Source: Alphaproteobacteria bacterium (GTDB lineage: Bacteria; Pseudomonadota; Alphaproteobacteria; RF32; CAG-239). From it: a DNA stretch of 64,000 nucleotides. Where the stretch lies: positions 23,294-87,293 of the forward strand of contig JAFUTN010000028.1 of NCBI GenBank assembly GCA_017484225.1. The letters run 5' to 3'. Positions 1 through 7,719 of the stretch are shown here, in pieces (positions within the stretch are counted from its first letter, which is position 1; each line of letters opens with the position of its first letter). A program made the translations under genes and the position numbers. Under the pieces are notes generated by a model that ran no database searches, had not been told where the DNA came from, and saw only the letters and a program-made list of their open reading frames with translations.

Positions 1-1466
1 ACGGCTCCGGAAACGCCTGCTTGAGCCACAATAGCAGCTTCACGTTCGTGGTAGCGAGCGTTCAACACTTCAAATTTTATATCCGGAGCAGCTTTTTTCA
101 GTAAATCGGCGACAATTTCTGATTTTTCAACAGAAGTGGTGCCGACCAGAACAGGCTGCCCTTTTTGATGACATTCAATAATGGTTTTGATAATGGCATT
201 GTATTTTTCCTTTTCCAAACGATAAATCTCGTCTTGCAAGTCCTGACGTTGAACCGGTTTGTTTGTCGGAATTTCTATGCAAATTAAATTGTAAATATCC
301 GAAAATTCGGTTTCTTCGGTCATGGCCGTTCCTGTCATACCGGCAAGTTTCGGGTATAAACGAAAATAGTTTTGGAACGTGATGGAAGCCAGTGTCTGAT
401 TTTCGGATTGAATTTTAACACCTTCTTTAGCTTCCAGTGCCTGATGCAGACCGTCACTGAAGCGGCGACCTTCCATTATACGGCCGGTAAATTCGTCAAC
501 AATAACAACTTTGTCATCTTTAACAATGTAATCAACATCACGTTGATACATGGTTGCGGCACGCAAAGCATTGTTAACGTGCTGAACCAAGTTCACGTTT
601 CCGATGTCATACAACGAACCTTCGGTAATTAAACCGGCATCACGAAGCAATTTTTCAACATGCTCCATACCGGATTCCGTTAAAGTTACGGATTTTTGTT
701 TTTCATCTTTTTCGTAATCTTGCTCGCTTAAATTCGGAATAATTTTGGCCATACTGATATAAATTGCCGAGGAATCCTCAGCTTCACCGGAAATAATCAA
801 CGGAGTTCTGGCTTCATCAATCAAAATGGAATCCACTTCATCCACAATGGCAAAATTGAAATCACGCTGAACACGCTCATACAAACTGAACTTCATATTG
901 TCACGCAAATAATCAAATCCGAGCTCGTTGTTGGTTCCGTAAACAATATCAGAGGCGTATGCCTGACGACGCTCGTTGTCATTCTTTCCATGAACAATGT
1001 AGTCAACGCTTAAACCCAAAAAGCGATAAATTTGCCCCATCCATTCGGCATCACGTTTGGCCAAATAATCGTTGACGGTAACTACATGCACACCTTTGCC
1101 TTCAATGGCATTTAAGTAAGCAGCCAATGTGGCAACCAAAGTTTTACCTTCACCGGTTTTCATTTCGGCAATCATACCTTTATGCAACACAATACCGCCG
1201 ATTAACTGCACATCATAATGGCGCTGGCCTAAAACACGCTTAGCCGCTTCGCGAACGCAAGCAAAAGCTTCCGGCAACAAATCGTCAAGAGTTTCTCCGT
1301 TTTTGATTCTTTGGCGAAATTCTTCGGTTTTAGCCTTTAACTGTTCGTCGGATAATTTAATAAAATCCGGTTCCAGAGCATTGATTTGATTAACGATTTT
1401 ATATTGTTTTTTGATAAAGCGATCATTGGCGCTGCCAAAAATTTTGCGTGCAATTTTACCTAACAT
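1..1466 (-). CDS. secA: Protein translocase ATPase SecA, N-terminal part (runs off left edge)
   Basis: SecA drives Sec-dependent export of unfolded preproteins through SecYEG at the inner membrane by ATP hydrolysis. The minus-strand frame starts at ATG 1466 with an AAAGGA Shine-Dalgarno site about 7 bases upstream and stays open for 488 codons to the window edge, so about half of the usual ~900-residue protein is visible. The N terminus [16 protein letters not shown] is typical of SecA. Walker A reads MKTGEGKTL, Walker B is around [16 protein letters not shown], and [20 protein letters not shown] and [14 protein letters not shown] are family hallmarks. The C-terminal region (helical scaffold, zinc tail) is outside the window. 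It is divergent from the parvulin gene at 1632, another secretion-related function. Confidence 0.97.
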   Translation of the reverse strand, partial: MLGKIARKIFGSANDRFIKKQYKIVNQINALEPDFIKLSDEQLKAKTEEFRQRIKNGETLDDLLPEAFACVREAAKRVLGQRHYDVQLIGGIVLHKGMIAEMKTGEGKTLVATLAAYLNAIEGKGVHVVTVNDYLAKRDAEWMGQIYRFLGLSVDYIVHGKNDNERRQAYASDIVYGTNNELGFDYLRDNMKFSLYERVQRDFNFAIVDEVDSILIDEARTPLIISGEAEDSSAIYISMAKIIPNLSEQDYEKDEKQKSVTLTESGMEHVEKLLRDAGLITEGSLYDIGNVNLVQHVNNALRAATMYQRDVDYIVKDDKVVIVDEFTGRIMEGRRFSDGLHQALEAKEGVKIQSENQTLASITFQNYFRLYPKLAGMTGTAMTEETEFSDIYNLICIEIPTNKPVQRQDLQDEIYRLEKEKYNAIIKTIIECHQKGQPVLVGTTSVEKSEIVADLLKKAAPDIKFEVLNARYHEREAAIVAQAGVSGA

Positions 1467-1631
1467 TTAAATTCCTTTAATTCATATACAAACTTAACTT
1501 ACATTTAGTTTGAATAATGAGTAAAGTCAAGACATTGTTCAAAAGTTATGAACTTATATTAAAAAATAAATTGAAATTTAACTCCTCTGTATTATTATTA
1601 GCACGATTTGTTTATTTATTTGGAGGAAATG

Positions 1632-2510
1632 ATGCAAAAAAAATACGTATTTACCATTGCCGCAATGTTGGTGGTTTTGGCAGCCGGCGCTTTAACATAT
1701 AAAGTTTATGCCGAAAAAAATAACGGAGTTGCCGCCGTAATAAACGGCGAACAAATTACCGTTGCCGAAGTTAAGGAACTTTATGAAGAAAATCCGCAGA
1801 TTAAGGCGCAAGTTCCGTTTGAAGAATTTTATTCTCGTGCTTTGGATGTTATTGTTAACAGCAAATTGGCTTTGCAGGCAGCAACTAAGGCAAATATCCA
1901 AGCTACTCCGGAATATCAAAAAGAATTGGCTACCGTTCAAGACGAATTGGCTCGCAAGGTTTATATTGATAAGCAGGTTGCCGCTCGTGTAACCGATGAG
2001 GCCGTTAAATCTTTTTATGATAATTATGTTTCCGAATTCAAAAGTGCTAAGGAAGTTAAAGCTAAGCATATTTTGGTAGATACCGAAGATATGGCAAAAG
2101 AAATTATTGCTAAACTGGATAAAAAAGCAAAATTTGATGATTTGGCAAAAGAATATTCCAAAGATCAGGCTGATTTGGGCTATTTTACCGCCGATATGAT
2201 GGTTCCGGAATTTTCTGAAGCCGCATTTGCCATGGAAAAGGGTTCTTATTCCAAGGAGCCGGTTAAAACCGAATTCGGTTACCATGTTATTTTGGTAGAA
2301 GATGTTCGTGATTCTCAACCTTTACCTTTGGCAGAAGTTGCAGATCAAATAAAAAATAATTTGGCTCAACAAGCCGTTGAAGATGTTGTTGCCGATTTGC
2401 GCAACAATGCTCAAATTGATAAATATGATTTAAACGGCAAAAAAATTAAAGAAGAAACAAAAGAAGAGCAAATAGCCAGAGCCGTTAAACAAGCTCAGCA
2501 AGCTAAATAA
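1632..2510 (+). CDS. Periplasmic parvulin-type peptidyl-prolyl isomerase (PrsA/SurA/PpiD-like)
   Basis: The product is likely a periplasmic or membrane-anchored foldase that isomerises Xaa-Pro bonds in exported proteins. It has an N-terminal hydrophobic segment (residues ~5-24), a helical SurA_N-like part (VAAVINGEQITVAEV), and a rotamase domain at about residues 140-235 with VKAKHILVDTEDMAKEI and FGYHVILVEDV, which are parvulin signatures. The tail is charged and helical. I chose ATG 1632 because GGAGG at 1622-1626 sits five bases before it; a longer frame begins at 1608 and an adjacent ATG lies at 1629. It stands divergent from secA and is followed by a good terminator. Whether it is cleaved or anchored is not clear from the sequence. 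Confidence 0.9.
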   Translation: MQKKYVFTIAAMLVVLAAGALTYKVYAEKNNGVAAVINGEQITVAEVKELYEENPQIKAQVPFEEFYSRALDVIVNSKLALQAATKANIQATPEYQKELATVQDELARKVYIDKQVAARVTDEAVKSFYDNYVSEFKSAKEVKAKHILVDTEDMAKEIIAKLDKKAKFDDLAKEYSKDQADLGYFTADMMVPEFSEAAFAMEKGSYSKEPVKTEFGYHVILVEDVRDSQPLPLAEVADQIKNNLAQQAVEDVVADLRNNAQIDKYDLNGKKIKEETKEEQIARAVKQAQQAK

Positions 2511-2530
2511 TTTTTAGCGAATACAAAATA

Positions 2531-2558
2531 AAAGGCGGTTTTTTAACCGCCTTTTGCT
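2531..2558 (+). terminator. Intrinsic terminator after the parvulin gene
   Basis: A ten-base stem (AAAGGCGGTT with AACCGCCTTT) and a TTTT loop lie 20 bases after the stop codon. The stem is A/T-flanked on both sides and could also serve the convergent lipoprotein gene that ends at 2567. Confidence 0.85.
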
Positions 2559-2566
2559 TTTACAAA

Positions 2567-2884
2567 TCAGTCTGCCGAACCTATATTACGCAAACCGGTA
2601 ATAATATTTTCCGCATCACTTTGAGCTTGTGAACTTATACCCATAGATTCCAACGCCAGTTTTTTGATACATCCGCCGGCAATATCTTTTGCTGTGGCCG
2701 TAATGGAATCGTTAAATAATGTTCCGGCCTGAAAACGAGTGGTTGCATCATTTAACATACAGCTGTGCAATTTTGCACGGTATCCGGTGTCCGTTCCGCT
2801 TGAAGATGAACCCATAAAAGAAGAAATTTCCGAACAAGCTCCTAAAACCAAAGCCAATGCTACGGATAATAAAATTTTTTTCAT
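2567..2884 (-). CDS. Small lipoprotein of unknown function
   Basis: This is a 105-residue protein with a lipoprotein signal peptide, MKKILLSVALALVLGAC, in which LGAC is the lipobox, so mature protein should begin at Cys17 and be membrane-anchored. The mature part is Ser/Gly-rich at first and then has two cysteines (HSCMLND, GGCIKKLA) that could form a disulfide. I recognise no domain. The start has a GAAAGGA Shine-Dalgarno site. It is convergent with the parvulin gene and shares its terminator region. The signal and lipobox make it a real gene; the function is unknown. Confidence 0.8.
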   Translation of the reverse strand: MKKILLSVALALVLGACSEISSFMGSSSSGTDTGYRAKLHSCMLNDATTRFQAGTLFNDSITATAKDIAGGCIKKLALESMGISSQAQSDAENIITGLRNIGSAD

Positions 2885-2956
2885 ATAAATAGTCCTTTCT
2901 GAAAATAAAATCAGAAATCAGTATATTTGCCGGTAGTTTAAAAATTTATAAAAAAA

Positions 2957-3667
2957 TTATTCTTCCACATCTTTTTGTTTGCGGAAAAATTGCTTACGCT
3001 CTTTCCGTGTCATTGACCAGATATTGCCAAGTCCGTTAATCGGCTGCACGGTATATAAGGATTCAAAATCAAAATTGCGGCTGAAAAATACGGAAGTTGC
3101 CTTAGTATAGTTATTCATAGGGCAAAATCCGTAAAAATCAACTTGCAGCAAATTTGCATCTCGCAAATTTTTAACCGCATCAACATATTCTTTGCTGGTG
3201 TTTATTCTGTCGCTGTCATCTAAAATAATCATTCCGCCGTCGTTGAGACATTTTACGGCATTAGCGGCACATTCTGCCCTTCGTTTGCCGTCTACAACAA
3301 TCACGTCATATTTTTCGTTGTCGGAAAAAATTGCTTCGGGATACCCTTGCTTTTCGTCATAATAACGCATTTGCCAATTAGGTGCGGAAAATTCGCCGGA
3401 AAATTTTGCATACCATTCCGGTTTGTCTTCAATGCTTATAACTTTTTTTGCCCGTTTTGCCCAATACATTGAAGAATATCCGGTGCCGAACTCAAAAACA
3501 CTTTTTTCGGAGTAGTCAAATTGCGAAAGATATTCTATTGCCGGATAAGTATACCACGGAATCGGGTTGCCGTCACGGTCAACGCAAACTTTTTCATTCA
3601 TACTGCGCTCAATGGCGAAGTCTTTGCGCCACATTTCTATAAATTGTTGGAATCTTTCGCTATACAT
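2957..3667 (-). CDS. SAM-dependent methyltransferase-like protein
   Basis: The protein has 236 residues with a class I methyltransferase Rossmann fold. FEFGTGYSSMYWA (about residues 59-71) fits motif I, VISIEDKPEW ends in an acidic residue expected after strand 2, YDVIVVDGKRRAECA fits motif IV, and GGMIILDDSDR fits the next strand. It resembles cytosolic methyltransferases found with glycan or lipid biosynthesis genes (FkbM-like/Methyltransf_24), but the substrate cannot be told. There is no signal peptide. The ATG at 3667 has GAGGG six bases upstream. It is monocistronic, between a small lipoprotein gene and the divergent BI-1 gene. Confidence 0.7.
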   Translation of the reverse strand: MYSERFQQFIEMWRKDFAIERSMNEKVCVDRDGNPIPWYTYPAIEYLSQFDYSEKSVFEFGTGYSSMYWAKRAKKVISIEDKPEWYAKFSGEFSAPNWQMRYYDEKQGYPEAIFSDNEKYDVIVVDGKRRAECAANAVKCLNDGGMIILDDSDRINTSKEYVDAVKNLRDANLLQVDFYGFCPMNNYTKATSVFFSRNFDFESLYTVQPINGLGNIWSMTRKERKQFFRKQKDVEE

Positions 3668-3805
3668 TTTGCCCTCTTTTTTGTTGTTGAATATACCAAA
3701 AATATTTAAAAGCCAAGTAAATTATAAAATCATGGCAAAATTTATTGATTTTTTTTGCAAAAAATCCTATATTTTCAAGAGGAGTTATTTTAAGGAGAAA
3801 ATTAG

Positions 3806-4537
3806 ATGTTTGAAACAAAAGATTTGACTGAAACCAGAGCCGTTGAGATGGTTGATGAAGGCTTGCGCCAATATATGATAAAAATTTTTAATTATATGTG
3901 CGTAGGTTTGTGCATTACGGCACTCGGCGCATGGATTGGGGCCAATACCCCGTTGATAGGTATGATGTTCCGCGTGAATGAGGCAGCCAACACAATTTCG
4001 CTGTCTGCTTTGGGGTGGATTATTACTTTGGCACCGTTGGCGATGGTTATTGCTTTTAATGTGATGATGACACGTGCTTCATCTTCGTCTTTGCAGCTGA
4101 TGTTTTGGGCATTTTCAGCCGTTATGGGCTTGTCTATGTCTAACATTTTGATAGTTTATACCGCTTCAAGCATTACCAGAGTATTTTTGATTACCGCCGC
4201 AACTTTCGGAGCAATGAGCTTATACGGATATTCCACTAAGCGTGATTTAACCGCCATGGGGTCGTTTATGATTATGGGATTGTGGGGACTGATTATTGCC
4301 AGTTTGGTTAATATCTTTTTGCAAAGCACCGGATTGTATTATGCCTTGTCATACCTTTCCGTTGTTGTTTTTGTCGGCTTAACGGCATACGATATGCAAA
4401 AATTAAAGTCTTTATATTATTCAACCGGAGAAGGCGAGTTCCGTAACAAAGTGGCAATTTCCGGAGCCTTGGAATTGTATTTGGACTTTATCAATTTATT
4501 TATTTCTTTGTTGCGTATTATGGGCGACAGAAGATAA
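3806..4537 (+). CDS. Bax inhibitor-1/YccA family membrane protein
   Basis: A 243-residue integral membrane protein with seven hydrophobic segments, typical of the BI-1 (UPF0005/TMBIM) family. Visible hallmarks are the ALSALGWIITLAPL segment, a central TAATFGAMSLYGYSTKRDL motif and the C-terminal VGLTAYDMQKLKSLY followed by ALELYLDFINLFISLLRIMG, which carries the conserved acidic residues of the pH-sensing calcium-leak pore. In bacteria the family interacts with FtsH/HflKC (YccA) or acts as a leak channel. The start has an AAGGAG site at good spacing. It is monocistronic and followed by a strong terminator. Confidence 0.93.
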   Translation: MFETKDLTETRAVEMVDEGLRQYMIKIFNYMCVGLCITALGAWIGANTPLIGMMFRVNEAANTISLSALGWIITLAPLAMVIAFNVMMTRASSSSLQLMFWAFSAVMGLSMSNILIVYTASSITRVFLITAATFGAMSLYGYSTKRDLTAMGSFMIMGLWGLIIASLVNIFLQSTGLYYALSYLSVVVFVGLTAYDMQKLKSLYYSTGEGEFRNKVAISGALELYLDFINLFISLLRIMGDRR

Positions 4538-4556
4538 ATCGCAAAATTTTAGAGTG

Positions 4557-4588
4557 AAAACAGGTGCTTTGGCACCTGTTTTTTTTTG
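4557..4588. terminator. Intrinsic terminator between BI-1 and the LRR gene
   Basis: The stem CAGGTGC/GCACCTG (4561-4567 with 4572-4578) is flanked by A and T runs, so it works for the plus-strand BI-1 gene and plausibly also for the convergent LRR gene ending at 4599. Confidence 0.85.
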
Positions 4589-4598
4589 TTGCTTTAAA

Positions 4599-5369
4599 TT
4601 ACTCAAAAATCCACTCAATGAGGTTTTCATTATCATCAGATGTTGCCGCATCTGCTTCTTGCAAAGAATAACGTGTGCGCAAACAATATCCGAAGTAAGA
4701 AGAATAATTGTCATTGCATTTGTCAACGCATCCTTCACCGGTTTGAAAGACTTTATTACCGCAATTTAAGCAAACATAACTGTTACATCCTGCAATTTTT
4801 GTGCCGGCAAATGCTTTTTCATTTATATTTGATGATTCATTTAATTCGGCATATTCAAGCAAGTGCGAATTGCGGAAAGCATTGTCGGCCAATGTTTGTA
4901 TGGATGGTAAGTAAATATTTTTCAATTTGGATTGCAAAAATCCGTCAGTTTCAATGGTTTCTACTTCAGGCATATCTATGTTTGATAAAGAGTAGGCATA
5001 AGCAAATGCGTCCATACCGATATCCTTTACATTTTTCATACCTGTCACGGTTTGTAAGTTGGTTGCATTTTGGAAGGCATCTTTGCCGATATTTACAATA
5101 TTATCGTCAACAACCAAATGCTTTATTTGTGATAAATTGTTTTCCCAAGGACGGTTTCCGTCACCACAAGGGATACCGTTACAATCATAATCAGCCATTG
5201 CCACATTTCCGCTGTTTGCCTTTGCATAAACGGTCATAGTGCCGCTTTCATCTAAACGCCACAGGCATGTTCCTTCACTGTTACACACTCCTGTTGTTTC
5301 CGCTAAACCGGAATTAATACCTAAAATAAATAAAATCGGCATTTGTAAAAAAATTTTTTTGCATATCAT
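4599..5369 (-). CDS. Secreted leucine-rich-repeat (BspA-like, LRR_5) protein, copy A
   Basis: The product has about 256 residues, a Sec signal peptide (MICKKIFLQMPILFILGINSGLA) and a Cys-containing N-terminal part. Then come four or five BspA/LRR_5-type repeats, such as IGKDAFQNATNLQTVTGM, IGMDAFAYAYSLSNIDM and LADNAFRNSHLLEYAEL, then a Cys-rich segment and a C-terminal tag (EADAATSDDNENLIEWIFE). Such repeats usually bind proteins at the surface or outside the cell. I chose ATG 5369 because it begins the signal peptide and has AAAGGG upstream; a longer frame to 5450 would run into the leader RNA terminator. It lies 41 bases after that terminator. The same C-terminal tag and the same leader type occur with the gene at 26947. 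The exact function is unknown. Confidence 0.85.
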   Translation of the reverse strand: MICKKIFLQMPILFILGINSGLAETTGVCNSEGTCLWRLDESGTMTVYAKANSGNVAMADYDCNGIPCGDGNRPWENNLSQIKHLVVDDNIVNIGKDAFQNATNLQTVTGMKNVKDIGMDAFAYAYSLSNIDMPEVETIETDGFLQSKLKNIYLPSIQTLADNAFRNSHLLEYAELNESSNINEKAFAGTKIAGCNSYVCLNCGNKVFQTGEGCVDKCNDNYSSYFGYCLRTRYSLQEADAATSDDNENLIEWIFE

Positions 5370-5403
5370 CTTCAGCACCCTTTCATAAACTTCAAAAAAC
5401 AAT

Positions 5404-5609
5404 AAAAAATCCCGCTTAAAAAAACGGGCGGATGTTGAGAAACCATACAAATAACAAGATGGCTCGGCGATTTCGTGCCTATAGCCTTATAACACCGACA
5501 TCCGTCCAGATTACGAACGAATTATCGGTAAAACCGTGATTGCCGCAATTTCGCGGCAGTTATTTGTTAAGGGTTCTCACGCCCCGGAGTGTGTTTTTTC
5601 GCATACTCC
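5404..5609 (-). ncRNA. Candidate structured RNA, copy A, upstream of an LRR gene
   Basis: Between the promoter at 5616-5643 and an intrinsic terminator at 5411-5428 lies about 200 bases with no reading frame but much pairing. These include a first hairpin (5581-5605), GGGGC at 5581-5585, a long-range arm 5571-5580 with 5437-5444, a nine-base arm 5559-5567 with 5447-5455, and a hairpin 5541-5558 (TGCCGC/GCGGCA). Conserved TTTTACCGATA follows (5523-5533). The CGCCCG at the 3' end can pair with the upstream GGGGCG or form the terminator, but not both, so attenuation of the LRR gene is possible. Copy B at 27851-28082 has the same promoter and the same order of elements. I do not recognise a known RNA family. 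Confidence 0.6.
5411..5428 (-). terminator. Terminator ending leader RNA A
   Basis: On the minus strand CCCGTTT pairs with AAGCGGG around a TTTT loop, followed by a long T-rich stretch (5410 down to 5394). It lies 41 bases before the LRR start codon, so the transcript must read through for the gene to be expressed from this promoter. Confidence 0.75.
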
Positions 5610-5615
5610 GAATTT

Positions 5616-5643
5616 ATGATAGCAAAATTAATCAGCTTTGCAA
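5616..5643 (-). promoter_or_regulatory. Sigma-70-type promoter of leader RNA A
   Basis: The -35 box TTGCAA (5638-5643) and -10 box TATCAT (5616-5621) are separated by 16 bases. Both boxes and the spacing are identical to those of copy B at 28089-28116. Confidence 0.7.
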
Positions 5644-5670
5644 ATAAAAAAATAAATGAAAAGCATATTT

Positions 5671-7626
5671 TCAACCGGATGTTTTAGAGCCGTGCTTATG
5701 ATATTCTTTCAAGACATTTTCGGTAATTGCTTGCATTAATTCTTTGCCGTTAGCCTGCATTTTGGCAAATGCTTTTTCTTCCGACTTACTTTTGGTCAGC
5801 CACTCCATATCGGAAATTATGTCCGTTTTTGAATCTTTTGCACGCTCAAATCCGTTTTGTAAAAAGTTGCGTGCCAGTTTGATTGCTAAAATTCCGGCCT
5901 TAGATGTGGCGGCAACAGGCCGCAAACTGCAAAAATTATGTTCATCTTCATCAGAACCGTTATATTTTTTATTATCAGCACCAAACATTCTGTTAACCAG
6001 AATAAAACGCCCCTGTTTTTCCGGAAAATAGCTGAGTGGAATTATTTTTCCTTTTCCGACCATTTTGCGGATTTGCTGTTCAAAAAAGTTTCCGTGAGTA
6101 ACATTGTTGTCTTGAGCGGAAACAATCGCCAGCAAATTAGACTTGGAAACACCCAGCGGACAGTGTGGGCTGATTGCCAACACTTGCATTTGTTTTTGAA
6201 TAAACAAGCGTTCATCTTCTTTATATCCGAGTTGTTCCATTTTTTGCAAACTCAGCTCTTCAAGTTTTAAAGTCACATACGCTCCAAAACAGTGCGCCCA
6301 AATCTTAAATTTTGCCATTCTGGAGGCAGCATCATTTGTTTCGCGGCGATTTTTGCCGTTGTTTTGAGAAATGCGCGGCAAAATAAATGTCTCAAATAAC
6401 TTCCTGATAAACTGTGGGTTCTTTGTTTCTTCACTTATTTGAGAAAAGTATTCGGCATTATATTTTACGTGGCCATAGTCACTCATTTGTCTTCCCAAGG
6501 CTTTTTTTTCATCAAATAAGTCTCCGAAGTCGTAAGCAACACCATAAACGGAAACTTCTTTTTCCATCCGCAAGTCTTTTAAAAATTCAAAAGCACGTTT
6601 GGCATATCCGTTGGCCGCTTCATCTTTCAAGGCCGTATCACCGCCAATGGTTAAAAAACATATTTCGTCATCTTTAACGGAATCAATGTATTTATAATCA
6701 TAAGGATTCTTTTCTGCCGGATCGGTTCTTTTCCCTATTTGCGCGCGGCTGCCGAGTGATTGTTGGTCATTCAGCAATTTTGCCGCACTGCGGCGTGATA
6801 CGGAGTTATTTTCTGCGTATGTTAAGGCTTCTTTGGCAAAGGTTTCTGCCAGAGAGCGAAATTTAGGCAGTTCCTCAATAATGGATTCCATTGCCTTGTA
6901 ATATTTGTTCAGCAGGCTGCTGTCACGCGGTTTACGCTGCACGCGAGCATGCATACAGCTTAAGACTTCTTCGGTTTTTACCTCATCAATCACGGCAAAT
7001 TCAGCCATGGTCTCCATATATTGTTCACACCAATCATTTTTATTTATGATTTTCAGGATATCATCTCCAAGTTCGGTATGTGATTTAAAAACCGTCGGCA
7101 ATTTTCTGACAAAAGATTCCGTAAGCGTTGTATCACGCAGCGGAATAGAGAAAAGTTTGTTGAGTAGTTTCACGCATTTTTCGTCATCTTTAATTTTTGC
7201 AATTGCGGAAACGATTTGCAAATTAGTCCAAAAGTTTAAGTTATCTTTATTTTCGTTTAAGTATGCAATTCTGGATTCAACAACATTTTCCAGCAATTCC
7301 GGATATTTTTTAACAATATTGTCTTGCGCAAACAGTGTAAATGAAAGCGGAAATTTTGTTACATCGGCAGTAACATCAAAGACGTCACGATTATTTGTGT
7401 GTTCCTGCAAAGTTTCCCAAATGTCATAATATTCTTTTACCAAATCATGACAGTAGTCATTTTTCAGTATATGCACGAATTCTGTCTCAACATAAGCCGA
7501 AAATTCCGGATACACGCGCAGAGATTCATTCATTTTTACCAAATAGCCCTCTTGGCCTTCAAAATCAGCTGATTTGAAGTTTTCTAAAAAATCTCCGATA
7601 AAATGTAATGCTTCAGACTTGTTCAT
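5671..7626 (-). CDS. Large protein of unknown function with a possible alpha/beta-hydrolase-like core
   Basis: I do not recognise this 651-residue protein. The first ~280 residues are helical and charged, like an armadillo or TPR-type scaffold. The later part has hydrophobic strands (ICFLTIGGDTAL, VSVYGVAYDFGD) and a segment IWAHCFGAYVTLKLEE at about residues 438-453 that resembles the nucleophile elbow of alpha/beta hydrolases, with Cys in place of Ser. There is no signal peptide or membrane segment, so it should be cytoplasmic, or an effector. The start has AGAGG upstream. It follows the terminator of the lipoprotein gene and precedes the promoter of leader RNA A by only 27 bases. The hydrolase idea is an inference from one motif. 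Confidence 0.75.
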   Translation of the reverse strand: MNKSEALHFIGDFLENFKSADFEGQEGYLVKMNESLRVYPEFSAYVETEFVHILKNDYCHDLVKEYYDIWETLQEHTNNRDVFDVTADVTKFPLSFTLFAQDNIVKKYPELLENVVESRIAYLNENKDNLNFWTNLQIVSAIAKIKDDEKCVKLLNKLFSIPLRDTTLTESFVRKLPTVFKSHTELGDDILKIINKNDWCEQYMETMAEFAVIDEVKTEEVLSCMHARVQRKPRDSSLLNKYYKAMESIIEELPKFRSLAETFAKEALTYAENNSVSRRSAAKLLNDQQSLGSRAQIGKRTDPAEKNPYDYKYIDSVKDDEICFLTIGGDTALKDEAANGYAKRAFEFLKDLRMEKEVSVYGVAYDFGDLFDEKKALGRQMSDYGHVKYNAEYFSQISEETKNPQFIRKLFETFILPRISQNNGKNRRETNDAASRMAKFKIWAHCFGAYVTLKLEELSLQKMEQLGYKEDERLFIQKQMQVLAISPHCPLGVSKSNLLAIVSAQDNNVTHGNFFEQQIRKMVGKGKIIPLSYFPEKQGRFILVNRMFGADNKKYNGSDEDEHNFCSLRPVAATSKAGILAIKLARNFLQNGFERAKDSKTDIISDMEWLTKSKSEEKAFAKMQANGKELMQAITENVLKEYHKHGSKTSG

Positions 7627-7681
7627 ATATACCTCTTTTAGACAAAAGTATAAGCCTTTTTGTAGAGAAAAGCAATAAAAA

Positions 7682-7705
7682 ACTCCGCATCAGGCGGAGT
7701 TTTTC
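7682..7705. terminator. Intrinsic terminator after the Pro/Gln-rich lipoprotein gene
   Basis: ACTCCGC and GCGGAGT (7682-7688 with 7694-7700) form a seven-base stem flanked by A and T runs on both sides; on the minus strand it ends the gene at 7720-9030. Confidence 0.85.
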
Positions 7706-7719
7706 CAAAAAGTTGAAAA

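Noticed and set aside
5404..5609. RNA A as 6S, RNase P or SRP RNA
   Set aside because: The landmark words of those RNAs (GAGGAAAGTCC; GGTCAGGTCCGGAAGGAAGCAG) and the long simple hairpin of 6S are absent.
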